Origin: Clostridium sp. UBA701
GTDB lineage: Bacteria > Bacillota > Clostridia > Clostridiales > Clostridiaceae
NCBI GenBank assembly: GCA_002298125.1
Contig: DBMJ01000020.1
Span: 1 to 52,179 of the forward strand
Direction: 5' to 3'
Length of the DNA: 52,179 nt
The notes beneath the pieces were generated by a model. It had not been told where the DNA came from. It did no database searches and saw nothing but the letters and a program-made list of their open reading frames with translations. The position numbers were made by a program, and so were the translations under genes. Below are positions 32,997-41,752 of the stretch, piece after piece (position 1 is the first letter of the stretch; the number at the start of each line of letters is the position of its first letter).

Positions 32997-34190
32997 GTGT
33001 TTAATTTGTTTTCAAATTTATTAGTTAGAAAATTTGTTAAAGACTATAAAAACACCAAGGATAAAAGGGTAAGAGAAGGCTATGGTTATCTTGGTGGAGT
33101 TGTGGGTATTATCATAAACTTAATATTGTTTATAACAAAGGCTGTAATAGGACTTTTGCTAAACAGTATAGCTGTAACTGCAGATGCCTTTAATAATCTG
33201 TCTGATGTAGCCTCCTCTGTAATTACAATTTTAGGATTTAAGCTGGCATCAAAGCCTGCAGATAAAGAGCATCCCTTTGGACATGGAAGGCTAGAGTATA
33301 TTTCAGGCCTTATAGTATCCTTCATGGTTATGTTAGTTGGCTTTCAATTTATTAAGGCCTCTATTGAAAGAATACTTAACCCAAAGGAGGTTACCTTTAA
33401 TCTCCTATCCTTTATATTAATTTTATTATCCATTGGAGCAAAGGTTTGGATCAGCAGCTTTAACAAATACGTTGGTCGAGCCATTAATTCTTCATCACTA
33501 AAAGCCTCTTCCTTTGATGCCCTAAGTGATGTTGTAACCTCAAGCTGCGTCGCCATATCCCTGCTTTCCTCTAAGTTTACCACCTTCCCTCTAGATGGAT
33601 ACATAGGAGTAGTAGTTGCCTGCTTCATCCTTTATTCCGGCTTTAGTCTTATAAAGGAAACTCTAAACCCTCTACTAGGCGAGGCTCCTGATGAGGAGCT
33701 TGTTAATGATATAATAGAAGGTGTAAAGTCCTATGAGCCTATAACTGGAGTGCATGATCTTATAATTCATAACTATGGACCAGGAAGAACTATGGCTTCT
33801 ATTCATGCAGAGGTGCCAAGCAATGTATCCATACTTAAGATTCATGAGGTAATAGATGAGGCAGAAAGAGAGCTTTCTAGAAAGCTTGACATATATTTGG
33901 TAATTCATATGGACCCCATCAGCACAGACGATAAAGCAGTGCTTAAGGATAAGGATTACCTAGAAAAAATACTATTAGATTTTAATATTATAAAATCCTT
34001 TCACGACTTTAGAGTGGTTGGAGCTGGAGAGATTAAAAATCTTATCTTCGATATTGTCATAGATTCCAAGACAAATCTAAGTGAGGCTGAGGAGGAGACT
34101 TTAAAAGAGGACATAACTGCAAGGATAAAAGAACAACGTCCTCAATATAACACAGTAATTACCATAGATAGGGAGTTTTCTCACATATAA
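32997..34190 (+). CDS. Cation diffusion facilitator (metal exporter)
   Basis: The roughly 397-residue protein has six membrane helices (about 25-205) and a cytoplasmic C-terminal ferredoxin-like domain (about 210-300), the CDF layout, followed by an extra roughly 95-residue tail. Metal-site helices carry DAFNNLSDVASS and DALSDVVTS. It would export divalent metals (zinc, manganese, iron or cobalt) using proton motive force; the D-x3-D type suggests manganese or iron as much as zinc. Start is uncertain: GTG at 32979 lies only about 9 bases from the predicted transcription start, so GTG at 32997 is preferred, although its ribosome site is weak. Confidence 0.9.
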   Translation: MFNLFSNLLVRKFVKDYKNTKDKRVREGYGYLGGVVGIIINLILFITKAVIGLLLNSIAVTADAFNNLSDVASSVITILGFKLASKPADKEHPFGHGRLEYISGLIVSFMVMLVGFQFIKASIERILNPKEVTFNLLSFILILLSIGAKVWISSFNKYVGRAINSSSLKASSFDALSDVVTSSCVAISLLSSKFTTFPLDGYIGVVVACFILYSGFSLIKETLNPLLGEAPDEELVNDIIEGVKSYEPITGVHDLIIHNYGPGRTMASIHAEVPSNVSILKIHEVIDEAERELSRKLDIYLVIHMDPISTDDKAVLKDKDYLEKILLDFNIIKSFHDFRVVGAGEIKNLIFDIVIDSKTNLSEAEEETLKEDITARIKEQRPQYNTVITIDREFSHI

Positions 34191-34202
34191 TTATATAGAG
34201 TG

Positions 34203-34242
34203 AAAATGCTCAGAGGGAGTTTTCCCACTGTGGCATTTTTTT
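34203..34242 (+). terminator. Terminator after the CDF gene
   Basis: An imperfect stem AAAATGC...GGGA / TCCC...GGCATTTT is followed by nine T residues. Confidence 0.75.
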
Positions 34243-34285
34243 TTATTAAGAATATTATATATTGATGTGATTTTAGGAGAGTGAA

Positions 34286-35386
34286 ATGATGAAAGGCAGC
34301 ATATTGAACTACTTTCCCGGCGGAAATACCTCCCAGGGCTTCTATTCCTTTTATAAATATATTATAAGCTCAGAAGAGGCAAGAAGGATAATCTGTATTA
34401 AAGGAGGACCAGGCACGGGAAAATCCTCTCTAATGAAAAAACTTGGGAATTATTTCAGTGAAAGAGGCTATGAAATAGAGTTTCATCACTGTTCTTCAGA
34501 TAATAATTCTCTAGATGGTGTAGTAATCAAAAAGCTTAGGGTGGCCATTATAGATGGCACGTCTCCCCATATTGTGGACCCTCAAAACCCTGGGGCTGTA
34601 GATGAAGTGTTAAATCTTGGAGAGTGCTGGAGAGAGGAGGGCTTTATACCTTTTAGAAAAAACATACTAGATACAAACAAAGAAATAGGAAAAAACTTCA
34701 AAAGAGCTTATCGTTACCTGGGTGCTGCTCGTTTAATACTAGAAGACTGGGCTGCTATTAATGAGGAGGCACTAGATTTTAGTAAGCTAAATCTATTATA
34801 TGAAGAGCTTGTAAAAAAAATCTTTACTGTGAAGCTTGGCCCACTAGGAAGTGAAAGACATCTTTTCCTTACAGCCTTTACTCCAAACGGCATAGTTACC
34901 TTTGCAGAGGAACACAACAAAAGGTGTAATCAGGTTTATGTGCTAAAGGGAGGTCCAGGTACTGGTAAAAGCAGGCTTATGCAGTACCTAGCTAATGAAG
35001 CAGTTAGAAGAGGCTACAGAGTAGAAGTATACCATAGCCCCTTAATTCCGGAGCTTATTGAACACATAATACTACCTGACCTTAAAATCGCCATTATGTC
35101 CTCCAATGAGATAAATAATATAGATTTAGATGGTAACTTAATATTTATGGAGAACTATCAGAACCTGTCCTATTTAAACCATAGCAGAGAACAAATGAGA
35201 ATTGATATAGACAATTTTTATGCCCTTTTGTCAAGGGCATTAAAGAGCATTTCCTCTGCAAAGACTCTTCATGATGAACTAGAGCAGTACTATATACCCA
35301 ATATGGATTTCAAGAGGGTAGATAGTTACTATGAACAGATGTTAAATAAGCTATTATCCTATGAAAGTGAATTAAGTAAAAAATAG
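34286..35386 (+). CDS. Tandem P-loop ATPase (PRK06851-like)
   Basis: The 366-residue protein consists of two similar P-loop halves, each with the same Walker A sequence GGPGTGKS: residues 40-47 (GGPGTGKSS) and 222-229 (GGPGTGKSR). Each is followed by a strand ending in a DG or SN motif (VAIIDGTSPH, IAIMSSNE). It looks like an internal duplication of one NTPase domain, and both halves keep the lysine and serine. The family is common in spore-forming Firmicutes but has no agreed function. There is no membrane segment. A GGAGAG ribosome site precedes the ATG. Monocistronic. Confidence 0.82.
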   Translation: MMKGSILNYFPGGNTSQGFYSFYKYIISSEEARRIICIKGGPGTGKSSLMKKLGNYFSERGYEIEFHHCSSDNNSLDGVVIKKLRVAIIDGTSPHIVDPQNPGAVDEVLNLGECWREEGFIPFRKNILDTNKEIGKNFKRAYRYLGAARLILEDWAAINEEALDFSKLNLLYEELVKKIFTVKLGPLGSERHLFLTAFTPNGIVTFAEEHNKRCNQVYVLKGGPGTGKSRLMQYLANEAVRRGYRVEVYHSPLIPELIEHIILPDLKIAIMSSNEINNIDLDGNLIFMENYQNLSYLNHSREQMRIDIDNFYALLSRALKSISSAKTLHDELEQYYIPNMDFKRVDSYYEQMLNKLLSYESELSKK

Positions 35387-35407
35387 AAGCCGGCATTTTG
35401 CCGGCTT
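35387..35407. terminator. Convergent terminator before helD 3' end
   Basis: A perfect 8-bp stem AAGCCGGC / GCCGGCTT, loop ATTTT, used by both converging genes. Confidence 0.88.
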
Positions 35408-37552
35408 TTAATATTTAAATACCATTAATTCATGAAGGGCTCTTGTGCACATAACATAATTTAGTCTTTCCCTATTGCTACTGCTCTCAGGCAGCATAAG
35501 TATTACTCCATCAAACTCCATTCCTTTTGCAAAATAGGAAGGAAGTGCTGCTACTCCTCCTGTATAGTGAATGCTTTCACTATCTAAAAACTTAATATAG
35601 CTCTTCTTTTTTACATAGGAGGCAGCTTTTTCTGTATCCTTTAGATTATCACCAATGATGGCAATGCTCTCACAGCCCATGTCAAGTAGTCTATCTATGG
35701 CCTCTGGTAGCTTCTCCTGAAGCTCATCAAAGGAGTATAGCTTCTCCTCCTTTACAGGATTGCCCCTCCTTACCAAAGGAACTACCCTACTATCTGCAAT
35801 AAAGCCATTGGCATAGTCCATTATTTCTACAGTAGAACGATAGCTCTTTGAAAGCTTAAAATGCTCCACCTGAACTTCCTTAAACAGTTCATTAAGCCTA
35901 AGCATTGCAGGCTCCTCCTCTAGAGGTACTAGCCTTTGATTGCTGTCTCCCACAATGGTAAAGGATTTACAGCCCGTGATTTCCTTTAGCACCATAAACT
36001 GAAGGGCACTATAGTCTTGAGCTTCATCAATAACAAGATGCTTTATTTCATCCTTATCCCTTATTCCTTCAAGCCTTATCATAAGATACAGCATAGGAGC
36101 TAGATCATCTTGAGTATAGGTTTTTTCTCCGTTAAATACATTATAAATATCAGAAATCCTTTGAGGCTTTAGCCAGCCTAATTTACTTTTACACTGTATA
36201 AGCTCTTCAATTACTCCTCTTATTTTTAGCTTCCTTACAAAATTTAAATTGTTCTCATCTACCTGTCTTTCATCCTTTGAAAGGGCCTCCACTGCTTTTT
36301 TATATTCCTCATTTATGTCCCTAACAGCTTCATCTCTCACATCTCTAAGCTTTGCAAATATAATCCTCTTTATTTTTTTCTTCCTTCTATGAAGAGGCAT
36401 ATCCACATAATACTTATTAAAGAGCTCTTCAATTTCTGCTGCTGATACCACTAGCTTTTCAAGATAGGTTACATCATGTCCAACACTGTGCCTTCTTTCT
36501 ATATCTTCTACAAGGCCTTGTAAATCCTTCAAATATTGCATGGAATTTTTGTACCTAACCTCCTCTATAAAAGCCTCATCCTTACTAAGTACTCTTTCCA
36601 TATAATCCTTAAAGCTCATGATATTATAAACATCAGTTAGGCCTTGTGCATATTCATTAAAGGTCTGCTGTCTTACCCCAATCTCTCCTAGGGAGGGAAG
36701 TACATTCCTAATATACTCCATAAAAATGCTGTTAGGTCCTAAAATGAGCACCTTATTTTGAAGAATATTCCTATAATTATATAGCAGATAGGCTACCCTA
36801 TGAAGGGCAATGGTGGTTTTTCCACTACCTGCCACTCCATCTACCACTAGGGTCTTTTCTCTAGGCTGCCTAATAATATTATCCTGCTCCTCCTGAATGG
36901 TCATTATTATATCCTTAAGCTTTTCACCACTGCTGCTGCTTAGCACCATCTGAAGTATATCATCCTTAATATCTAAAGCAGAATCGAACATGCCCTTTAG
37001 CATACCCTTTTTAATGATGTATTGTCGTTTTAGAAGCACCTCTGCATCCACTTTCCCTTGCGGAGCATTGTAATGCATAGCTCCTAAAGAGCCTGTGTAG
37101 AAAAGGGAGGCTGCAGGAGCTCTCCAATCCACCACTACAGGCATAGAGCTGTTCTCAGGCATAACACCAAAGCGTCCTACATAGATGCTGTCTATATCTA
37201 AAAAGCCCTCTTCCTTAAAGTCCACCCTTCCAAAATAAGGATTAGTTAGTAAAATGGTATACTCCTTTAGCTTCCTATCAATGGCTCTGAAAGCTTCTTC
37301 CTTAGCATAACGCTCATGGTCAAAATATTCCATAAGCTTATCCTCATCATCCCTATATTCCTCAATGACATTTTTTCTGTAATCCAGGATATACTGAGCC
37401 AGGTCCTTCCTCTTATCCACGTAACTTAAGATTTCACTATTTATAATAGAAAGGGTATCCTTCAGCCTCTGCTCCTCATAAGCCCATTCTCTTTCTTTTG
37501 CAAGCTCTAGCTGAATTTTTGTTTCTAACTCTTTGTTATCCAAATTCATCAT
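35408..37552 (-). CDS. helD: HelD-type RNA polymerase recycling factor (UvrD-like helicase)
   Basis: The 714-residue SF1 ATPase has the HelD layout: a charged N-terminal coiled coil (1-75), VDWRAPAASLFYTG (about 138-151), Walker A GVAGSGKTTIALHR (about 240-253), DEAQDYSALQ (Walker B) and SYRSTVEIMDYAN (motif IV). The final helicase motif is degenerate, MCTRALHELMVFKY. Bacterial HelD binds RNA polymerase, inserts arms into its channels and uses ATP to free stalled complexes. Length is slightly less than Bacillus HelD (774). It is divergently placed from a sigma-factor-like gene 211 bases away, another polymerase-binding protein. Confidence 0.9.
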   Translation of the reverse strand: MMNLDNKELETKIQLELAKEREWAYEEQRLKDTLSIINSEILSYVDKRKDLAQYILDYRKNVIEEYRDDEDKLMEYFDHERYAKEEAFRAIDRKLKEYTILLTNPYFGRVDFKEEGFLDIDSIYVGRFGVMPENSSMPVVVDWRAPAASLFYTGSLGAMHYNAPQGKVDAEVLLKRQYIIKKGMLKGMFDSALDIKDDILQMVLSSSSGEKLKDIIMTIQEEQDNIIRQPREKTLVVDGVAGSGKTTIALHRVAYLLYNYRNILQNKVLILGPNSIFMEYIRNVLPSLGEIGVRQQTFNEYAQGLTDVYNIMSFKDYMERVLSKDEAFIEEVRYKNSMQYLKDLQGLVEDIERRHSVGHDVTYLEKLVVSAAEIEELFNKYYVDMPLHRRKKKIKRIIFAKLRDVRDEAVRDINEEYKKAVEALSKDERQVDENNLNFVRKLKIRGVIEELIQCKSKLGWLKPQRISDIYNVFNGEKTYTQDDLAPMLYLMIRLEGIRDKDEIKHLVIDEAQDYSALQFMVLKEITGCKSFTIVGDSNQRLVPLEEEPAMLRLNELFKEVQVEHFKLSKSYRSTVEIMDYANGFIADSRVVPLVRRGNPVKEEKLYSFDELQEKLPEAIDRLLDMGCESIAIIGDNLKDTEKAASYVKKKSYIKFLDSESIHYTGGVAALPSYFAKGMEFDGVILMLPESSSNRERLNYVMCTRALHELMVFKY

Positions 37553-37733
37553 CCTTTTACTTATTTATTTTTGGCTGATTATTTTTATTATAAGCCAAAT
37601 TCGCAATAAAAAATGCAGTCTTAATTAAAAGTGAAAAATTATTGTTCCAGCTTTACATAACTGGGTTTTTAAGATAATTAAATCTAAATGCTATGCTTTA
37701 TTCAGGCCTAAATTTTAAAAGCATGCTTAAAGC

Positions 37734-37757
37734 AGGAGTACTCCTATTTGAAAGGAG
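37734..37757 (+). promoter_or_regulatory. Palindrome able to sequester the sigma-factor ribosome site
   Basis: AGGAGTACTCCT (37734-37745) is a perfect 12-bp palindrome. Its CTCCT half (37741-37745) can pair either with its own AGGAG half or with the ribosome site AGGAG (37753-37757) seven bases later. It resembles the leader of the zinc-ribbon gene. Confidence 0.45.
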
Positions 37758-37763
37758 AATATC

Positions 37764-38321
37764 ATGGAACTAAATGAACTTGCATTAAGAGCAAAGTCCG
37801 GGGATGAAGAAGCCTTTTCAGAGCTTATGGAACGCTTTAAAGGATACATCAAAAAATCCTCAAAAAACATTTACCTATGCGGTTATAGCAGTGAGGATTT
37901 ACTGCAGCTTGGATATTATTCCCTTGTAAAAGCAGTAAGAGGCTACGATGGTAGCAGGGATTTTTTACCCTATGCTCTAAAAGCCATAAGTGGAAATTAC
38001 AATTATGAAATAAGAAAGGCTGCCCGTCACAACGCCTATATAAGCCTGCAATCCTCTACTGAAGATGGAATATGCTTGGAGGATAAGCTATCCTCAGCCA
38101 TGGATCTTGAAAGTGAATATTTGCTAAAGGAATGCCAGGAGGAGCTGTATAATGCCCTTAATGCTTTAAATCATGAGGAAAAAGAGCTTATAGCATGGTT
38201 GTACTTTCATAAAAAGAGTCTGACCTCCTATGCACTATACAAAAATATGAGCTACCGTACCCTATACAAACGCAAAATAAAACTTCTAGAAAAGCTAAAA
38301 AATCTTTTAAAAAACTCATAA
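37764..38321 (+). CDS. Sigma-70 family (ECF-like) RNA polymerase sigma factor
   Basis: The 185-residue protein has a region 2-like N-terminal half (about 10-85) with GDEEAFSELMERFKGYIKKSS and SSEDLLQLGYYSLVKAVRGYD. A helix-turn-helix region 4-like half (about 128-182) contains ALNHEEKELIAWLYFHKKSLTSYALYKNMSYRTLYKRKIKLLEKLK. Regions 1 and 3 are missing, as in ECF-type and the clostridial TcdR/BotR-size sigma factors. No anti-sigma gene is adjacent. An AAAGGAG ribosome site precedes the ATG. Its regulon is unknown. Confidence 0.78.
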   Translation: MELNELALRAKSGDEEAFSELMERFKGYIKKSSKNIYLCGYSSEDLLQLGYYSLVKAVRGYDGSRDFLPYALKAISGNYNYEIRKAARHNAYISLQSSTEDGICLEDKLSSAMDLESEYLLKECQEELYNALNALNHEEKELIAWLYFHKKSLTSYALYKNMSYRTLYKRKIKLLEKLKNLLKNS

Positions 38322-38331
38322 AAGAAACTTA

Positions 38332-38361
38332 AAAGCTCTAAAAGCATGGCTTTAGAGCTTT
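38332..38361. terminator. Convergent terminator between sigma factor and lepB
   Basis: AAAGCTCTAAA pairs with TTTAGAGCTTT, with GC/GC inner pairs, a one-base bulge and loop ATG. Confidence 0.8.
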
Positions 38362-38370
38362 ATTATAGTA

Positions 38371-38886
38371 TTATTTAAGTCCACCTAACCTGTTAAAGGG
38401 ATAAATTATAAAACGAGCTTTTCCTTTAATTTCACTTTGGTCAATATAAGGGTTTTTCCAGTACCTAGCATCCAAGGAATCAGCCCTATTATCTCCTAAG
38501 AATAAATAGTGATTTTCCGGCACTTTAAAGCTGGCAGTTTTATTGTCTCTATTTTGTACATAAGGCTCCTCAAGCTTTACACCATTTATGTACACATAGC
38601 CCTTTTCGTCAATATCCACCTGTTGTCCAGGGAGACCTATTAGCCTCTTTATTAGGGTTTCCCCTCTTTCCTCGGAGTAAAACACCACTATATCCCCTGT
38701 CTTTAGCTTGCTTAGATTATATGTTCTAGTTACTATAATCCTATCCCCTGGCTTTATAGCCGGATACATGGATGGAGAAGGGACATGTATCTTGTAAAAC
38801 AGAAATTTATTTATCAAAAGAGCAATTACTATTGCTGCAGCCACCGGAAATACCCAGTCGTATATAAATTTTTTAAGTCCGCTCAT
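38371..38886 (-). CDS. lepB: Signal peptidase I
   Basis: The 171-residue membrane protease cleaves signal peptides on the outer face of the membrane. It has one N-terminal helix (about 10-30), the catalytic Ser39 in PSPSMYP, the general-base Lys80 in IKRLIGLPG, and box E GDNRADSLDARYW. Size fits the single-helix Gram-positive SipS type. Monocistronic; a terminator is shared with the sigma-factor gene. Confidence 0.95.
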   Translation of the reverse strand: MSGLKKFIYDWVFPVAAAIVIALLINKFLFYKIHVPSPSMYPAIKPGDRIIVTRTYNLSKLKTGDIVVFYSEERGETLIKRLIGLPGQQVDIDEKGYVYINGVKLEEPYVQNRDNKTASFKVPENHYLFLGDNRADSLDARYWKNPYIDQSEIKGKARFIIYPFNRLGGLK

Positions 38887-39001
38887 TTATTGCACCATCC
38901 TTCGGTAGAGAATCTGAAATTATAATTCTAAAAAAGTCATAATTGTATTATATATTATGGCTTATGGCTTTACAATATCAAATTGTAAATTATTAGAAAC
39001 A

Positions 39002-40447
39002 TTATATTTTCATTGCTCTAATTAATTTTAGTTCAACTCTCTTTGGAGCCTCTGCTTCATTTTTCCCTCTCTTAGTTATGTCCTCTGTTGCAATGCCATA
39101 CTCTCTGGCAATAATGGCTGTAACTCTAGAGCAGCAATAATTTCCCTGGCAAGGCCCCATGCCTGCTCTTGTGCGCCTCTTTACTCCATCTATGGTTTTC
39201 ACAGTAATCCCTCTGTGCAGTGCATCCACTATCTCTGCTTCCGTCACAGTCTCACAGCGGCATATAATATGCTCCTCAGCGCTTTCAGCCTCTGTGGAGC
39301 CGTGAAAATCAGCAGATTTCTTTATAAAAATTGGTGCCCTATAAGCTTTAAAATCATCCTTTTTAAGTAGTGAAAGTCCCCCTTGAGAAAGGAGCTTTAC
39401 TACCTTCAAGGCTATGGCAGGAGAAGAGGTAAGTCCCGGAGAATCAATAGCTGCAACATTAATAAAGTTCTTCACAGAGCTCTCCTCTATAATGAAATCC
39501 CCCCTATCTCCCATGGCTCTTATACCTGAAAAGGTGGTAATGGCTTTTCTTATATCAAAATCAGGAATGGATTTTCTAGCAGCTATAACTACCTGCTCTA
39601 AGCTCTTAAGGGAAGTGCCCACATCAGCCCTGTCCTCCAGCTCTTCAGCATTAGGTCCTATCATCAAATTTCCATGATAGGTTGGAGTAACTAATATTCC
39701 CTTCCCCTTATTGGTAGGGACCTGAAATATAACTCTATTTGTAAAATAGCTCTGATCCTTATTTAAGAGAATATATTGTCCTCTCCTGGGATGGATTGCA
39801 AAGTCTTTAGCCCCTGCTAAGTCAGATACCTCATCACTATGTACTCCTGCAGCATTTATCACATAGCTGCAGTTAATAATAGCCTTATCGGTTACAACCT
39901 CAAAGAAATTCTCTTCCTTTTTTACACCTATAACCTTGTTGTTTAGTCTAAGCTCCACACCATTTTCCACTGCGTTTTCTGCTAAGGCTATGCAGTATTC
40001 ATAAGGTGAAGCCACTCCCACAGATGGGTCATATAAGGCTGCTCTAGCCTCTTTACTTATATGAGGCTCCATAGCCCTAATCTCAGTACCAGTAAGTATA
40101 CGCAGGTCCTTGCTTCCTACCCTTATTCCATTGTCATAGAGTTCTCTTAAGGCTTCCTCTTCCTCCTTTGAAAATGCCAGCACCAAGGCTCCAGTCTTTC
40201 TATACCCAAAGTTCAGCTCTCTGTTCAAGTCTTCATACATGCTATTTCCTGTAATACAAAGCTCACCTTTTAAAGTTTTATGCTTTGCAGAGTACCCGCC
40301 ATGTATTATTCCGCTGTTAGCCTTTGATGCACCACAGCTTACATCCTCTTCCTTCTCAAACCAGCATATTTTAAGCTTATATTTACTAAGCTCTCTAGCT
40401 ATAGCACTGCCTACTACTCCTGCACCTATTATACACACATCAAACAT
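39002..40447 (-). CDS. FAD oxidoreductase, GlpA/LhgO-like, with BFD-type [2Fe-2S] domain
   Basis: The 481-residue protein has an N-terminal DAO fold with the FAD motif GAGVVGSAIARELSKY, HGGYSAKHKTLKG and GIRAMGDRGDF. A C-terminal bacterioferritin-associated-ferredoxin-like domain (about 395-460) has ligands CRC and CQGNYCC. It resembles anaerobic glycerol-3-phosphate dehydrogenase subunit A and L-2-hydroxyglutarate oxidase, enzymes oxidising a 2-hydroxy group. Clostridial GlpA homologues usually sit with a second flavoprotein and a DUF1667 gene; none is here, so the electron acceptor is unclear. Monocistronic. Confidence 0.85.
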   Translation of the reverse strand: MFDVCIIGAGVVGSAIARELSKYKLKICWFEKEEDVSCGASKANSGIIHGGYSAKHKTLKGELCITGNSMYEDLNRELNFGYRKTGALVLAFSKEEEEALRELYDNGIRVGSKDLRILTGTEIRAMEPHISKEARAALYDPSVGVASPYEYCIALAENAVENGVELRLNNKVIGVKKEENFFEVVTDKAIINCSYVINAAGVHSDEVSDLAGAKDFAIHPRRGQYILLNKDQSYFTNRVIFQVPTNKGKGILVTPTYHGNLMIGPNAEELEDRADVGTSLKSLEQVVIAARKSIPDFDIRKAITTFSGIRAMGDRGDFIIEESSVKNFINVAAIDSPGLTSSPAIALKVVKLLSQGGLSLLKKDDFKAYRAPIFIKKSADFHGSTEAESAEEHIICRCETVTEAEIVDALHRGITVKTIDGVKRRTRAGMGPCQGNYCCSRVTAIIAREYGIATEDITKRGKNEAEAPKRVELKLIRAMKI

Positions 40448-40515
40448 ATTATCACCCCTGCAAAATTAACTTACTCATAGGCTCTTATCTAATTATACTG
40501 GAATCGACGAGAAAA

Positions 40516-40546
40516 ATCAGCCTGTATGGTTTTCATACAGGCTGAT
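40516..40546 (-). terminator. Terminator after the ABC permease gene
   Basis: A perfect 13-bp stem ATCAGCCTGTATG / CATACAGGCTGAT is followed on the minus strand by a T-run. Confidence 0.9.
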
Positions 40547-40570
40547 AAAAGTGTAAACTCACACTATATG

Positions 40571-41752
40571 CTATATTAAAAGGTCCTTTTTCTTGAAGTT
40601 TACAAGTGAAATGGCTAAGGTTATTCCTATCCATAGAAGCAGCATTAGTAGTGCCACTCCTGGTGTAACAAAGGTATAACCCACACCTTGAGCAATTCTT
40701 CCACTGGCTACAGTAGAGGGATTGCCATAGCTCATGTACAAGAAAGGAGCTGCCTTCTTTACATAAGGTATAACATTTAATATGGTAAACACTATAGGAA
40801 TTATAAAGCTTAAAGTGGTTGAGATTGTGCTGGTCTTAAGCAGAGTAGACAACATAAAGCTGAAGCTTAGAGCTGCTACAATAAACAGTATCTGGAATAA
40901 AAGCTCCCATCCTATGTAGGCTATTGCTGGTACCAGGAAGGTACTGTTAAATACAGGCACTATCTCCTTCTGCCCTGTAACAAGGTTGTTGTAATTTTCA
41001 TACACTGTACCCATAGCCCTTGGTGCAGCCGCACTTCCAAAGCCATAGATTATTCCTCCTATTAGGAAGATTAAGAATTCAATTATAAGCACTACGGATA
41101 CAGTACCTATAATTGCAGCAAAATACTTTGACAATAGTACCTTTATTCTGCTTACAGGCTTGGTAAGTAGTACCTTCATGGTAGGAGGAGTATATTCTCC
41201 AGATACAACATCTCCTGCCATTATAGCTGCGATGATTGCTAGTAGGATTCCACCTATGGTGCTGATAAAGCCATCTAGGAAGCTAAAGCCTGAAAGGTCC
41301 ATTCCCATTGATGGTTTAATATTATGCTCCAGATAATATTTGTTAGTTATCAGCGAGGTTCTGATCATCTCTTTTTCATTTTTTGCATCATTTGGTAGGA
41401 TATTTAGCTGCTCCTCCTGACTTTTTACAGTTTGTTCTAGGGGAGCCTTCCAGTCACCCTCCTTAATCAACTTTTCATTTTTTAATTCCTGAATATTCAT
41501 TTCTATCTGTGTAATACTTCTTTGAATATCCGCCTTTTCCTTTTCAGATTTTCCCTCTTTATTAAGTTCTTCCTTTTGCATCTCCACGTTCTTTTCTAGA
41601 ATCTTAATGGTATTCTCTGTGTTATTTAATTTATTAACCAGAGCACTTCCGCCTATCATTAGGGCTCCTATGGCAAATAATATAATTGAGCAGATAATAA
41701 GCTTCTTTCTTAGGTTAAGCTTAATAAGTTCATTCTTTATCAGTGAAAACAT
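40571..41752 (-). CDS. ABC-2 type transporter permease
   Basis: The 393-residue membrane protein has one helix at 18-38, a coiled-coil-rich extracytoplasmic segment (about 45-130, rich in Lys/Glu), and five helices from about 155 to 385, as in ABC-2 permeases of the NatB/bacitracin-export type. It carries GDVVSGEYTPPTMKVLLTKPVSR, the stretch typical of this family that contacts the ATPase. Its ATG overlaps the ATPase stop codon by one base, so it is translationally coupled. The long lysine-rich outside loop is notable; the substrate is unknown. Confidence 0.87.
   Translation of the reverse strand: MFSLIKNELIKLNLRKKLIICSIILFAIGALMIGGSALVNKLNNTENTIKILEKNVEMQKEELNKEGKSEKEKADIQRSITQIEMNIQELKNEKLIKEGDWKAPLEQTVKSQEEQLNILPNDAKNEKEMIRTSLITNKYYLEHNIKPSMGMDLSGFSFLDGFISTIGGILLAIIAAIMAGDVVSGEYTPPTMKVLLTKPVSRIKVLLSKYFAAIIGTVSVVLIIEFLIFLIGGIIYGFGSAAAPRAMGTVYENYNNLVTGQKEIVPVFNSTFLVPAIAYIGWELLFQILFIVAALSFSFMLSTLLKTSTISTTLSFIIPIVFTILNVIPYVKKAAPFLYMSYGNPSTVASGRIAQGVGYTFVTPGVALLMLLLWIGITLAISLVNFKKKDLLI

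Noticed and set aside
38887..39001. Terminator or small RNA between lepB and the FAD oxidoreductase gene
   Set aside because: No convincing hairpin with a T-run was found in these 115 bases.
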